Of a stretch of DNA of 64,000 bases, positions 9,946 through 21,007 are shown piece after piece. This DNA is from Yponomeuta sedellus (taxonomy: Eukaryota; Arthropoda; Insecta; Lepidoptera; Yponomeutidae), in the NCBI GenBank assembly GCA_934045075.1, contig OW203722.1:19506986-19570985 (forward strand), in the 5' to 3' direction. The position numbers and the translations under genes are program-made. Position 1 is the stretch's first letter. Each line of letters begins with the position of its first letter. Under the pieces are notes generated by a model. That model searched no databases and had not been told where the DNA came from. It saw only the letters and a program-made list of their open reading frames with translations.

Positions 9946-10924
9946 CATCTACATTACGTATGAAAAACAGTAACAGATTCAAACTCAAAGATGGGACGAA
10001 TCTGTTCTCAGACTTAACGATTAGTCTATACCTATGAAATGGGCCAATGTGTACGTAAGTGTGGCAGAGTTAAACACACGGTGTATGATTGATTAATTCT
10101 GTGCGATACTGAAGTGACATAATAATCCAGAGACTGGGGCATTATATTCCAGTGACAGCGTGAGTGGTGGTCGGTGGATGTACTAAACTCAATTGACTGG
10201 CACTCAATTGGTAAGCCCTGGCCGAGCAGGACAATTTGCTGGGAGCGGTTTTTGGCTGATAGAAACGTATAGTCTATACTGTCCTACCCGAAAATATTAT
10301 CACAAGTCTTACTCACTATTTTAAAAACATATACGTGATTTTAAATCACAAGGCTAGTTTTCCTCAAACGGTTCGGAGGCTTTTAGAGGTTTTTAGCGCT
10401 GAAATAAAACTTTGCCGAGTTACCGTCAGACTCGTGTCCGACCAAAGGATTTCACACAACGTTTTAATGTGAAAATTAATGTGAAACTGCGGAATGCGTG
10501 TTTGCTGAGTTGCTTTTGAGCTATTTAGTAACTTCCATTGCGAGTTTAGTGAACTATATTTTTTGTGTGTGTTAGTGAAATTAGAGTCTAGAAAATCTAT
10601 CAGCTTATGCGCCTAAAAGCAGACCCGTCAACAAAAGCGATCTCACCGTATTTGCACAGACATTCAGTAAAGTTTTGATCTAGACTTCATTTCTCCGTTA
10701 AACTATCGTTGCTGCTAATGTAGTTCGACTCATAGTTATACTGAATGTTAAAGAAAGAGTTAGATAGATCATATTTATGGGAACGAATAATCAATTTTTT
10801 TTTCTATAAAAACAAAATGTTGGAGATGTGAAGGAGGAGAAGAAACTTACAAAAAATCCATATTTATTAGGTATTTTCAAAACAGTTTTCATTTTAATTA
10901 AGAAAGTTTTCAATCCTTTGAATC
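9946..10924. other. nothing recognised
   Basis: No repeat family or coding sequence identified. Confidence 0.4.
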
Positions 10925-11115
10925 CACGTTATGCAATGATTTATACAGCGTCCAGTGGCAACTTTTTTCACACTATATGATTGAAGGTACCACTTGGTTG
11001 CTGCAGTGCCTGGAACATTGATTTTTAGATGGTGTAGGCTTGCCCAGTAGGTACCTATACCATCCTGACAGCTTAGTCAGCCTAGACCACACGAAACACT
11101 AATATGTGTGACTAG
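10925..11115 (+). repeat. repeat R11
   Basis: ATTTATACAGCGTCCAGTGG, TGCAGTGCCTGGAACAT and GATGGTGTAGGCTTGCCCAG. The reverse complement of the same blocks is found at 27830-28015, and halves flank the 5S-SINE at 36293. Class unknown. Confidence 0.5.
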
Positions 11116-11998
11116 CGTACGAGTGTGTAGAATTTTATTATCGCTCTGAAATATTCCTGTTCCTAACATCGTATTAAACATTATGTTCCTCGATAAGTGT
11201 GCTAGCTATTCGCTAACTACGCTAGCTGAACATTCTGGGTGGCATCCACGCGTTTGTTTCGGAACTCAAGCGAATGGTTGTGGCACCAGACGCTGAAGCA
11301 ACGTTTCTAGGTTAGAAGGCTCACTCAGAAAAGGTCGTGGAGTGGATGACGAAGTCCATTGTGACCCTGGATATATCTTTCCTCTTTAATTTCTGTGTTT
11401 TGTTTCTTGTATGCAATAAAGAATATTCTTATGTCGTATTATCCATCGTAATATTCATCGATCAGAACGATGACGTCACTTATTTCTGGATATTATTATT
11501 ATTTAAAAGAAAAAAGACAGATATGTAACAGGCATACATCAAATCCTGTGGCTAGTTATTACGGATAAAGCTGAAGAATACGAGTTTTTAGCGAGCAAGA
11601 CTGACAGGAGGCACCCCAAAGTCCCTGGCAACAGAAGGGACGTGGGGCGAGACCGTAGAAAAATGTTCTCAAGGGACGGAAGCCCATACAGAAGAGACAA
11701 GGGGAGGGCGCGAACTCTTCTCAATACGTCGCGTCTTTTGCGCGCCCTCGCCTTACATTCCTTCTGTGTGGCCAGGACTCAGGGTTTGAATACAACGTTG
11801 TGGTCCATTCTGACTCATTGTTGGACAATAATTTACCGCAGGCTGCGCCATAGCGATGAGCGTGAATTTATTAAAATTATTTCGGTAAACTCTGACACTT
11901 CGAGATTTCGTTCTCTTTATATAAACAAACTAGCTTACCCTGCAAACGTCGTTTTGCCATTTTGATTAGCCTAGGACTTAATCTTAGCCCTACCAAAC
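11116..11998. other. nothing recognised apart from a possible LINE tail
   Basis: GTATGCAATAAAGAATATTC near 11410 resembles a LINE polyadenylation end. The rest shows no recognised feature. The 107-codon plus frame at 11642 has no recognisable domain. Confidence 0.3.
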
Positions 11999-12244
11999 AT
12001 GAAGAAAAAGCTATTTAGAGGCTAAAATTAGAGGATTCGAACCCGTGACCTCTGGCTATCCGTTCCAGCGCTCTTTCCAACTGAGCTAATGGGCGACTCA
12101 GGTGGAAAGAGCGCTGGCACGGATAGCCAGAGGTCACGGGTTCGAATCCCGGTATGGGTGGAATTTTAGCCTTTAAATAGGTTTTTAAAATTGTCCTTAG
12201 CACGGGTTAGTGCATAAAAAAAAGAGAATATAATGAAGAAAAAG
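11999..12244 (+). repeat. tRNA-like SINE inverted dimer (T4) with 12-bp TSD
   Basis: ATGAAGAAAAAG at 11999-12010 and 12233-12244. The 222-bp insert starts on the minus strand at CTATTTAGAGG, turns within the D-arm/leader region (GGGCGACTCAGGTGG), and ends on the plus strand with the tail GTGCATAAAAAAAAGAGAAT. Each arm has a partly decayed tRNA-like domain. Confidence 0.7.
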
Positions 12245-12885
12245 GTTCATAAAAATCGGTGTAGCCGTTTCGGACAAATTCGACAACAAACACTCTGTAA
12301 CGAGATTTTTATATATGAGATTACTATTCTTTCGTACAATTTCTCTGACGTGTATCACTTCATCATTCCTTCGATTACTCACGTGAACGTGCAACCAAAC
12401 AATGCCTGAGGTTCATGAGACGGTCAAAGGAAACCTTCTGTATGTTTTTGCCTACAAATAGAGAGGCTGTTTAACTTTGTGTTCCGGATAAGCACTGGTG
12501 TAGACGTCAGAGGAAATTGTTCACTACCTATTTAACTACCTACTTGCATTGGAATAGAATCGCCTTAGGAGTTAAAGAAAGTCTCAACAACAAGTTTGTT
12601 CGCTTTTGTAGTAACGACACTTATCATCCAGTAAAATATTGCATCATAACAAAAAAAAACCTACATTCTATATAAACTTTTTTGTTTAGTTCAACCGGCA
12701 GGCAAAATTAATATTTTTTCTTTTTTTCCTAAAGCTTAAAAAAGGCCTAATTTCAATACTATTTTGGATGAAACTCTCTGATTTTAAGATTAAATATTCC
12801 TAGACTAATCGCGTAAATATATTTTATTACCTACATTTAATTGTATTTAAAAAAAGTGGTATTATGAAGTTTTGTTCTTTACATC
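12245..12885. other. nothing recognised
   Basis: AT-rich non-coding sequence without an identified repeat. Confidence 0.4.
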
Positions 12886-13061
12886 CTCCTCGTCTTAGTA
12901 ACCTGTTCAATATTTTCTACCCTCACACCTTAAAAAAAGTTGAATCTTTATCTTCGGTTTCTTTGAATTTAGTCTCATAATTCAAAGAAACCGAAGATAA
13001 AGATACAACTTTTTTAAGGTGTGAGGGTAGAAAATATTGAATAGGTTACTAAGACGAGGAG
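12886..13061. repeat. near-perfect 83-bp inverted repeat, 9-bp loop
   Basis: Left arm 12886-12969 starts CTCCTCGTCTTAGTAACCTG. The right arm 12979-13061 is its complement with only a few differences. The loop is around TAGTCTCAT. No related copy in the window. It may be a young MITE or a local inverted duplication. Confidence 0.75.
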
Positions 13062-13814
13062 TCTGTATTAGGTGGTAATGTGACATGCTATTTACTCTAT
13101 TAATTTGGCACAATTGCCGATTTATATGAACCCTGAATTAAAAAATATGTATGTACCACTCATAGAATTTAAGCACAAACTCTTCTTAGGGAGTTTCATT
13201 ATCGCGTATTTTCCAGTAACTTTGTATATGTTTGTCAAAATCCATACGTACGAACTAAGTACATACGCACGTGACGAGTTCTAATCGTCGAACTACCGGA
13301 AAACTTTGAATACAGCATGTCGTAATATATTTTATTACGGGAATACTTTGAATACAGTCGTACATGTCGTACAACATAAAATTGAAAAAAGTACCTTTAT
13401 CATATTACGTAGAACACATTACAATAATATAATTTATTATAAAATTAAGCTAGTGATAAACAGGAGCTTGGTCAGCGTAAATATTGAGTTGAACACAACG
13501 CTGATTTTCAGTTAATAGTTATTGGAGTACAACAATAGTAATTAGTACATAAGTTCACTATGGAACCATTGATATTTAAATAGAAATACAAAGCATTTCT
13601 TGATATAATAACACGTAGGGCAACTAATTCAGTAACACATAGGACTATGCAATTAAGTCAACGCAAAGATATTTGCAGTACTGATTTTCAAAAAAAAACT
13701 GAAAGTAAAAGCAATTTCTTTCAAGCATTGTTCCATAGAATAGCTGCATAGTAAAAGTTTAGTAATTTTAACTTCAATTACTAATAATCAATATTGTTGA
13801 CTTTATATAAAAAA
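13062..13814. other. nothing recognised
   Basis: A direct repeat of ACTTTGAATACAG occurs at 13303 and 13345. Otherwise this is AT-rich non-coding sequence. Confidence 0.35.
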
Positions 13815-14045
13815 TAATTGGTTTGTCTATTTTGGAACGTAACTTCATAATTAACTTTTGTAATTTTTGCCGAGGGTAGTAAACTAACCGTTAATGATTT
13901 CTAAAAGACACCTGTCACCTCAGTCATCCGGGACCACGGCACCTGAAAAAGTGCCGAAACGTTGGAAAATTGTAAAAAAAAAAAAAAATTTAATAAACGA
14001 GCATAAATCCGTATAAAAACAGTTTTAATGATGTCTACTGCTCGT
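13815..14045 (+). repeat. repeat PX copy 1 (GCCGAAACG hairpin)
   Basis: Shares an ordered set of blocks with 33028-33240: TATTTTGGAACGTAACTTC, TTTTTGCCGAGG, CACGGCACCTG..AAGTGCCGAAACG, and ATAAACAGTTTTAA-like. The GGCAC/GTGCC stem directly followed by GAAACG recalls the ends of Penelope-like or other ribozyme-bearing retroelements. The class is not settled. Confidence 0.5.
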
Positions 14046-14479
14046 GTTAACCTTAGAAAATACTACAGTAAAAGTTGTTCATTTCATGAATAGAAAAGAA
14101 TAAAAATTCATACTAGAATATATAAAAACTCAATAAAAAGTTCCCGATGCGGTGGCATCTACAAAAGATTCATTACTTAGTGTCTGCTCTGGGGATGAAT
14201 CTAGATTCTTTCAGCTTTCTATTCATTGGACGAACTATGCAAGTAATATAATTCTCCGCCTTCGAGTGACGAAAAAAGCTTAAAAGTCGTCCCAAACTGA
14301 CTGATTTAACAGAAACAAGGCGAACGTCGTTGATCTAATAAAATTATGTGATGGGTTCTAGAGTTATGTTGTTTTTATTGCCTATTTCTATCATTGTAGT
14401 GGTACCTACACAAAATACCCATACATATTCGAAAATGGGGGCTCTACTCGTCTCTGTTTTCCGTCAGCAAATCTCCATG

Positions 14480-14745
14480 CGCTCTCGGCCTAGTGGAACC
14501 GAATAGTGCTGATAGGCTAAGCAACAACAGTCGCTGTCAGGTACAGGATGGGTGACCGTCCAGTTTTCCACGTTACGCAATGCCGGTTGTCGTGTAATGG
14601 CAGTCGTTAAGCCATGCCGGAGGACTTATGGGCGGCTTGATAACTTCTGTAAGACCCGCCACTGTCTTGCAATCCTCCACCAACCCGGACTTGACTCCCG
14701 TGGTGGAGTATGACCTAGCCTGCCTGCGATACACAGGGTTAATAT
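14480..14745 (+). repeat. 5S-derived SINE
   Basis: Head TCGGCCTAGTGGAACCGAAT, then the 5S-like AGGCTAAGCAAC and GGATGGGTGACCG. The middle is shortened compared with the copy at 15669. Ends near GGGTTAATATC and is followed by a LINE tail. Confidence 0.6.
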
Positions 14746-14754
14746 CAAACTCTC

Positions 14755-14870
14755 TATGGTAAGGTTGTCTGGAAGAAAAGGCTTGGGCTTGTAGCAATAA
14801 GGCAGCCAATCATACTCTGTATTACATGTTTTTACATCTTGTACTCTGCTATACAGCAAATAATATTCTT
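14755..14870 (+). repeat. LINE 3' UTR fragment
   Basis: GGTTGTCTGGAAGAAAAGGC and GCAATAAGGCAGCCAATC correspond to the LINE tail seen at 2820-2900. Confidence 0.45.
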
Positions 14871-15656
14871 ATCTCATCTTGGGCAACTTTGAAAATTACA
14901 AATACGGCTTGAAGGCACTAACAAGGACTTAACATGCATTGACATCCTCAAACAGAACGTAAATTCTTTACGTTGAAATAGATAATTAATTCCTGATTTC
15001 TGATTGCGGTTATCCGCATCCGAGAATTTATATTCTCAAATCTGTCAGTTACAACAAAAAGCTAAAAAGGAATTCATGTTGGCCAAAATTTCGTATTTTT
15101 GAGAACAAAGTTACGCAGTCACATTCAATTAGGGCGACGCTTCACTCTTTTTGTCGTCGCGCGCTAAGCGAACAATCTTTTCGCTTAATAAATTGAATGC
15201 TGTCTGCCGGTTGAAATTCGTATTTCAATGGAATTTCACCCGACTTTCGCAATACGTCTCGGAGTCTCAGCTGAACATGGAGCTAATCTTGAAAAGGCTA
15301 CTTACCATATTGGAGCAAATTCATTTGCTGGGAAACGGGATTATTTGTATTTTATTTTTCGCCTGTTCGTGACCTAAAAATTGCTAACAATGTCTGACTA
15401 GAACTTCAACCGTCTTTTTTACTTAGCTTTCGCAAAAGAACGACCATATCTAGCTTGATACTGACCTCTACTAACTGCTACCAGTATTTGCAAAATCGAA
15501 CAAAAAAACTTATAAAAACGCACCTCCTCTGATTCCGATTCCGAAATCATCTGTGGTTATGTTATGTCTTTCTATTTACCACAGACTAATTTAACTGTAT
15601 GTGAGAAGTGTTTTAAGGACTTATGTTTTTTTTATAAAAAAAGTTTTCCTTCTAAT
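14871..15656. other. nothing recognised
   Basis: No repeat or coding sequence identified. A 73-codon frame at 15151 shows no domain. Confidence 0.35.
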
Positions 15657-16040
15657 AATTATCTAAAGCGCGCTCGTGGCCTAGGCGAACCGAGTGATTG
15701 GAATCAATCACTTGGTTAAGCAACAACAGGCGCGGTCAGGTACAGGATGGGTGAGCGTCCCGTGACTACCGCTAGTGGCATTTTTCCGAGCGATTCCGTG
15801 CTTCGCAAGGCACGTTAAGCCGTTGGTGCCGGCTGTCCTATAATGGCAGTCGTTAAGCCACGTCAGAGGCCTTATGGGCGGCTTGATAACTTCTGACAGT
15901 AAGGCCCGCCACTGTCTTACAATCCTCCAACTCGGACTTGGCGCCCGTGGTGGAGTATGGCCTAACCTTCCTGCGATGCAGGAAGAGACCCGTGCCTCAG
16001 CAGTGGGGACATACAAGGGTTAAAAACGAATTATCTAAAG
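15657..16040 (+). repeat. 5S-derived SINE, full length, 12-bp TSD
   Basis: AATTATCTAAAG at 15657-15668 and 16029-16040 flanks a 360-bp element. After a head (CGTGGCCTAGGCGAACCGAG) comes GTTAAGCAAC, GGCGCGGTCAGGTAC and GGATGGGTGAGCG. This reproduces the order of the 5S rRNA internal control region (A box, intermediate element, C box), so transcription by RNA polymerase III is expected. The body ends GCAGTGGGGACATACAAGGG, like RTE-type LINE tails at 19441 and 27625. The exact TSD shows retrotransposition. Confidence 0.8.
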
Positions 16041-16362
16041 GCATTTCAGTTGGTTTTTTTTTTCAATATTATCAGCCAGCAACATAGACTTATTAATGCA
16101 AAGAAACCTTCTGACCATTTTAATGTTGGTATAATAGAAGTCAGTGAAAAAAAAACTCACAATATTTTTGAGTATTAACCCGATCCTTATTAAGAGGTTT
16201 TCTTTAATGAGGCATAGAACAAAAGGCTGTGGTTTTGCAACATAGAATATAGTGCTGTTTTTGTGTTTATATTCTTATTGAAATTTGTTTTTGTTTAACG
16301 ATACTGAACAAACGGGTGTCAAGTACGACAACGTGATATTTAATAACAACCAGACCGTTATT
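16041..16362. other. nothing recognised
   Basis: AT-rich non-coding stretch. Confidence 0.4.
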
Positions 16363-16957
16363 AGGGTTCCGTAGTCGCCAAGGAACCGTTACAATTATTC
16401 GTCTTCTGCGACCTAATTCAGTGATGATAAGTACAGAAAAAACTGAAATTTGGTGTAGATATACATAATTATCTTTTTTCTAGTGCGCCCCCTCATACCT
16501 AAATTAGGGATGCAATTGTCTTTCTCGGCTACAGCATATTATGGGGTATCAATGTATTAAATAAATCAGACAATATAATATATATCTAGATCTTCTTTGA
16601 AAGTCCCATAAAAGTGGATTGATTTTTAAAAAAAATATGAGTGCATAAAGATAAATTTTTAATTAAGGATTCTGGTTGCAAAATATTAAGCTATAAATAC
16701 GCTATTATTTATCCGAGTAGAGCGTCTTTCTCTCTCCTGGCTGAATGGTTGATTGTAGAAACGGGAAAAAATTTAGGGTAATAGTACAATAATAATTATG
16801 AACTTAAAATAAAAATTATGAACTTGAAAAAAAAAATAAACTAGCACAGTTAAGTAACCTTCACAAGTTAACGATTAACAAGCGATCCATTGAAAATTAC
16901 ATTGTTGAAGTGAGTTCAGGAAAGGAGAAAAAAAACCTCCTTTTTCTACGGAACCCT
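16363..16957. mobile_element. 595-bp MITE, TIR AGGGTTCCGTAG
   Basis: Left end AGGGTTCCGTAGTCGCCAAG. The right-end complement is AGGGTTCCGTAGAAAAAGG. The flanks TTATT|A and T|TAATT are compatible with a TTA/TAA duplication. The AGGGTTCCGTA terminus is, from memory, abundant in Lepidoptera. Non-coding. Confidence 0.55.
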
Positions 16958-17640
16958 TAATTTGCGCATAGCTTCACATGCACTTGACGAGTTTTAAATC
17001 AAAGAAGGTTTTAAATAGGTTTTTAAAAGCGGACTGGCAAGTATTAAATTTTTAATTTATCAGTCTTTGTGGTTTTCGAAAGTAATTTTAAGTAATTGAA
17101 CATTTTTTTTTAAATCTTTACGTATGTTCTTACTTAGATAGGTACTTATCCGATAATATTTTTACTCCATTACTCGTCCCTAAAACAAAATTGGTGCCAA
17201 ATTAATCTTGCTGTCATGCAAAATGGCTCGATTTAGAGGAAAACAAATCAACCGTCCACTCTCGCTAAATTTCGCCTCTGCGATAAGATGCGCTCCATTT
17301 TATTTCAATTTAGTTTGAAAAGAATAATGATCAATTACTGTTGATAAGATTTAATAAGAAACTTTTAATGTGAATGAGACAATAATTATTATTTGTAATT
17401 TTTTGTGTGGTAAATAAAACTTTTTTCACTTTCACTTTCACTTTCGGGAAAAGCTTCGCTACCAACGAGCAGTGCTAGTTTCCTGGTAGAATGATCAGTG
17501 TGCTGGTAGAACTCACATGTTGTATGCAAAAGTTATTTAGAAGTACATAATTCAGATTATTTTTCATACATGGCATTGATTCGCATGCACCGGTTTCGAT
17601 AGTTTTACCCAAATGCACCAGAAGGACGGTTATGGTTTTC
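16958..17640. other. nothing recognised
   Basis: AT-rich, including a short CACTTTCACTTTCACTTTC run near 17429. Confidence 0.35.
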
Positions 17641-17775
17641 GAGTATAAGTTTATGCAGTATGTATCTATATTCCTTTGTTACAGCATTTTAAATTTTGTA
17701 TTCCCAGTCTGTAGCTCAAACGGCTTTGATGGGTTTGAGAGGTGTCATTGCATTTACCTTAACTATCGATCGTCA
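17641..17775 (-). mobile_element. Helitron HelB, internal fragment
   Basis: GTATCTATATTCCTTTGTTA, AAACGGCTTTGATGG and GAGAGGTGTCATTGCATTT match the interior of the copy at 56081-56280. The ends are missing. Confidence 0.45.
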
Positions 17776-17783
17776 ATTATATT

Positions 17784-18046
17784 CTTTTTAATGCACTAAC
17801 CCGTGCTAAGGACAATTTTAAAAACCTATTTAGAGGCTAAAAATTCCACCCATGCCGGGACTCGAACCCGCGACCTCTGGCTAACCGTGCCAGCGCTCTC
17901 CCCACTGAGCTAATGGGCGACTCACCGGCATCAGTGAAATTTCGAGTCACCCATTAGCTCAGTTGGGAGAGCGCTGGCACAGTTAGCCAGAGATCGTGGG
18001 TTCGAGTCGGCGCGGGCGGAATTTTTAGCCTCTAAATAGGTTTTTA
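17784..18046 (-). repeat. tRNA-like SINE inverted dimer (T5)
   Basis: The left end carries the tail on the minus strand (TTTTTAATGCACTAACCCG). The turn lies in the leader, and the right end is a plus copy stopping at CTCTAAATAGGTTTTTA. No convincing TSD. The turn is between GATGCC-type leader sequences, further 5' than in T2. Confidence 0.6.
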
Positions 18047-18049
18047 TGC

Positions 18050-18200
18050 AGTCGGTTATTTTATTTATAATTATAAATAATAAATATTCATGGATATATT
18101 ACACAGATCTCGTTAGCCCTATACTAAGTACAACTAAATGACTTGTGTTAACTCGACGATAGATTTAATACAATAAATAGAAAGATAACATCCAAGAAGA
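18050..18200. repeat. repeat LT2
   Basis: CATGGATATATTACACAGAT, CGTTAGCCCTATACTAAGTA and GATAGATTTAATACAATAAA, as at 6440 and 24060. Confidence 0.5.
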
Positions 18201-18317
18201 ACAAGAAGATTTATTTTAATTCTTCATTTTTTATCACATGAAGTCTGTCAGTTTGTAGCAAGTGGCAAACCTTAGTATCCACCTTTCCAAGAAACTGGCG
18301 TTAGTTGTTACATAAAG

Positions 18318-18519
18318 GTTCTTAAAAAAACGAAAAATCGAATATACGCAACCTATTATTAAGCCTCGTATACACTTTTACAATAAAATCCCTGAAGATA
18401 TATTAAGTTTGACTGAAGCGCGGTTCAAAAAATTTGTAAAGTACACTTTGTGCCAAAAGAGCTACTATAATATTAAGGATTATGTAGATGACAATGATGT
18501 CTGGAATTCAAGCATGTAA
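18318..18519 (+). pseudogene. retroelement C-terminal ORF fragment
   Basis: Open frame KPRIHFYNKIPEDILSLTEA, then FKKFVKYTLCQKSYYNIKDY and a stop at 18517. The pattern YNKIP..L....FKK..K..L..KSYY is familiar as the C-terminal end of lepidopteran non-LTR retrotransposon proteins. Only about 60 codons remain and there is no adjacent RT. Confidence 0.5.
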
Positions 18520-18628
18520 AATGCATGAGTTTTGTAAAATTTGTGTAAACTCTGTTAATTAAGGAATTTGAAAAGACTAAGTTTGGAGTTTTGCTGTCCA
18601 TTTTTTCTCCAAAATGATCTAGATTTTG

Positions 18629-19378
18629 AAATGGACACCTAGTAACACTATTTTTATTTTTAATGCACTAACCCGTGCTAAGGAACAAATTTAAAAACCT
18701 ATTTAGAGGCTAAAAATTTCACCCATGCCGGGATTCGAACCCGCAACCTCTGGCTATCCGTACCAGCGCTCTGCCAATTGAGCCAATGGGCGACTCACGG
18801 CATCAGTGAAATTTCGAACCTCTTTACAATATTCTCTGTATTACGTACAGGCAGCGACATCTGACTTAAGCAAATTGCATTACTTACAGCCCCGACTACC
18901 TACTTTGCAGTTAGGTTTAACATCGGAACGATATCACTGTACCCACATGATTACACTATTTTTATTTTTAATGCACTAACCCGTGCTAAGGAACAAATTT
19001 AAAAACCTATTTAGAGGCTAAAAATTTCACCCATGCCGGGATTCGGGGCTGCGGCTACATAGGTAGTGCACGGGTTAGTGCATTAAAAATAAAAATAGTG
19101 TAATCATGTGGGTACAGTGATATCGTTCCGATGTTAAACCTAACTGCAAAGTAGGTAGTCGGGGCTGTAAGTAATGCAATTTGCTTAAGTCAGATGTCGC
19201 TGCCTGTACGTAATACAGAGAATATTGTAGAGAGGTTCGAAATTTCACTGATGCCGTGAGTCGCCCATTGGCTCAATTGGTAGAGCGCTGGTACGGATAG
19301 CCAGAGGTTGCGGGTTCGAATCCCGGCATGGGTGAAATTTTTAGCCTCTAAATAGGTTTTTAAAAATGGACACCTAGT
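18629..19378 (-). repeat. compound tRNA-like SINE (T6) with 15-bp TSD
   Basis: AAATGGACACCTAGT at 18629-18643 and 19364-19378 flanks 720 bp. The content is one full minus unit (tail at left), the start of a second minus unit joined head-to-tail up to the B box near 19044, then a plus-strand tail followed by a full plus unit ending CTCTAAATAGGTTTTTA. It is thus a large palindrome built from a tandem dimer. It has tRNA-like domains at 18721-18791 (minus) and 19263-19333 (plus). Confidence 0.75.
19263..19333 (+). tRNA. tRNA-like domain in SINE T6
   Basis: Same 71-nt domain as in T1, with CTGGT/GCCAG as anticodon stem (one G-U pair) and intact A and B boxes. Probably a SINE promoter, not a working tRNA. 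Confidence 0.35.
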
Positions 19379-19440
19379 TTGACTTGTAACGTTCATTAAG
19401 CCGCAGTATCTGCGCTACTTTGAATAAAACCTTTTCATTT

Positions 19441-19515
19441 CATTTCGTATTCCTTCCTCAGGGAAGAGACCCGTGTCCCTCGGTGGGGAAATAATGGGTT
19501 GGTGATGATGTCCAG
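19441..19515 (+). repeat. RTE-like LINE tail, (GATGAT) end
   Basis: GGGAAGAGACCCGTGTCCCT, then GGTGGGGAAATAATGGGTTG and GTGATGATG. This is the counterpart of the 3' end of the 5S-derived SINE. Confidence 0.45.
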
Positions 19516-20530
19516 CAGTGAACGAGTACAGATTGATAAATTGATTGCTTTTAGATTAAATTTTCAGAACTATTCGTCTTTACGTGATCTCGCTAATTAG
19601 AGCGAAATATATTTTTTACTTAATTAATTGCGTAATTAGATACCACTGGGAGGGAGAACTTTCAAACAATAATGAACGATGGCAGCAAGAGGCGGTTACA
19701 GGTACTCGGTTGGGGAACAACTCTCGAAAACTTTCCAAACTCGAAGCATTTTATATTCCCTTTTATTCTAATGGACGCTAATTCGTCTTGAAATTCCCGG
19801 GTAGATTCCAAAAAGAAAGATTGTAATTTTTAAGGTAATTGGGTTATTGAATTACGGAACGCCGATTTTGTTTCAAGGCTTTCCTTTGTGGTAAGCTGGG
19901 CGACCTTTTATTGTTAAATTTTCAGGGTATCATAACAATTTTAAAGGATCTTGCGTAAGTACAGCAGACAATACATCGATGTTCAGCTACCTACCAGCTA
20001 CATTACTCCTAAAAATACTCTCAAATTCAGTTAAATGGTCTTTCCCTTTGGAATGGATTTAAAATGCATTTGCGAAGTGATTTAAAGAAATATGTTTAAA
20101 AAAAGTACTGAAACGGCCATATTCATAAATAAATGTTTTTATAAAAACATGATTCTTCTAAAGCTCTTGTCACAATGCATTTTATTTAGTCTGTGGTTAA
20201 GGATTTTTCTTGTAAATTAGGACTTTTTTAACTAGTGTTAATGTAGTGTTTTAAGGAAGCGAGTTTTTATAAATAAGAGATTACCACCGGGCACTTTAGA
20301 TAACTCGCTATAGCTTCTCATTTACGAAGATTTAATTCAGTTTTGGTCTAAATGTTGACAAACAGCAATAATTGGTCTGCCTGTTTATCCTACATCATGA
20401 ATTATCCGCATTAATTCAAGAAATAAATCCCCATTGTCAAAAAAGGCCATGTGAGTATGGGCTTAATTACCGCGCGTGGCCACCGCGGTTTGGCAATCTC
20501 AAGCGCTAAGGTATTTAAATACCTCAGACA
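19516..20530. other. nothing recognised
   Basis: No repeat or coding sequence identified. Confidence 0.35.
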
Positions 20531-20534
20531 CACA

Positions 20535-21007
20535 GGTTTCCTCACGATGTTTTCCTTCGCCATTAGCGAGTGGCATTGTTACTATAACTTCACAAAACTT
20601 AGAAAACAAAGCCATTTGTACATGCCTGCATTGGCAGTCGAACCTGAGTGCTTAGTGCGAGTTTGACAGATCCAATCGAATAACTTTACTACCGCGTTAA
20701 TCGAGCATTGAGTAGTGAGTATAAGCAAGTTAACCGTTCGAACTGGCAAAACGCTGTCACAGTACAACTCGCACTCGCGTTTATTCGTGTTTTGGCTGGT
20801 AAACGTGTTCACTTCTCAACTTAAACCATTACAACTCGCACTCAGCAATTTTAATTTCCATACTTGTCGCTAGGTGGCGCTTCCTCGATGCCATAGAAAT
20901 ATGAGTTTACGTTAACGCGATCGAGTAGTTAAAAAACTCGCACTGAGCACTCTGGGTCCCTCGCTTCCGAGTCCATTGTTCTAGCCATTGGACTACCACC
21001 GCTAGCG
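20535..21007 (-). repeat. family H tRNA-SINE split by a MITE
   Basis: The left part, GTTTCCTCACGATGTTTTCC to CAGTCGAACCT, and the right part at 20945-21007, CTCTGGGTCCCTCGCTTCCG to GGACTACCACCGC, are contiguous in the copy at 47490-47680. Read on the minus strand the element ends in a tRNA-like region with a B box (GGTTCGA-type). Confidence 0.5.
20654..20944. mobile_element. 291-bp MITE inside the family H SINE
   Basis: TIRs AGTGCGAGTTT and AAACTCGCACT. The interior contains further inverted iterations (ACAACTCGCACTC twice). The flanks GAGTGCTT and GAGCACTC could be a degraded 8-bp duplication, which would suggest hAT, but two mismatches make this weak. Confidence 0.5.

Noticed and set aside
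11642..11965. 107-codon plus frame, overlapped by a minus frame
   Set aside because: No domain, no splice or promoter support, and frames open in both directions.
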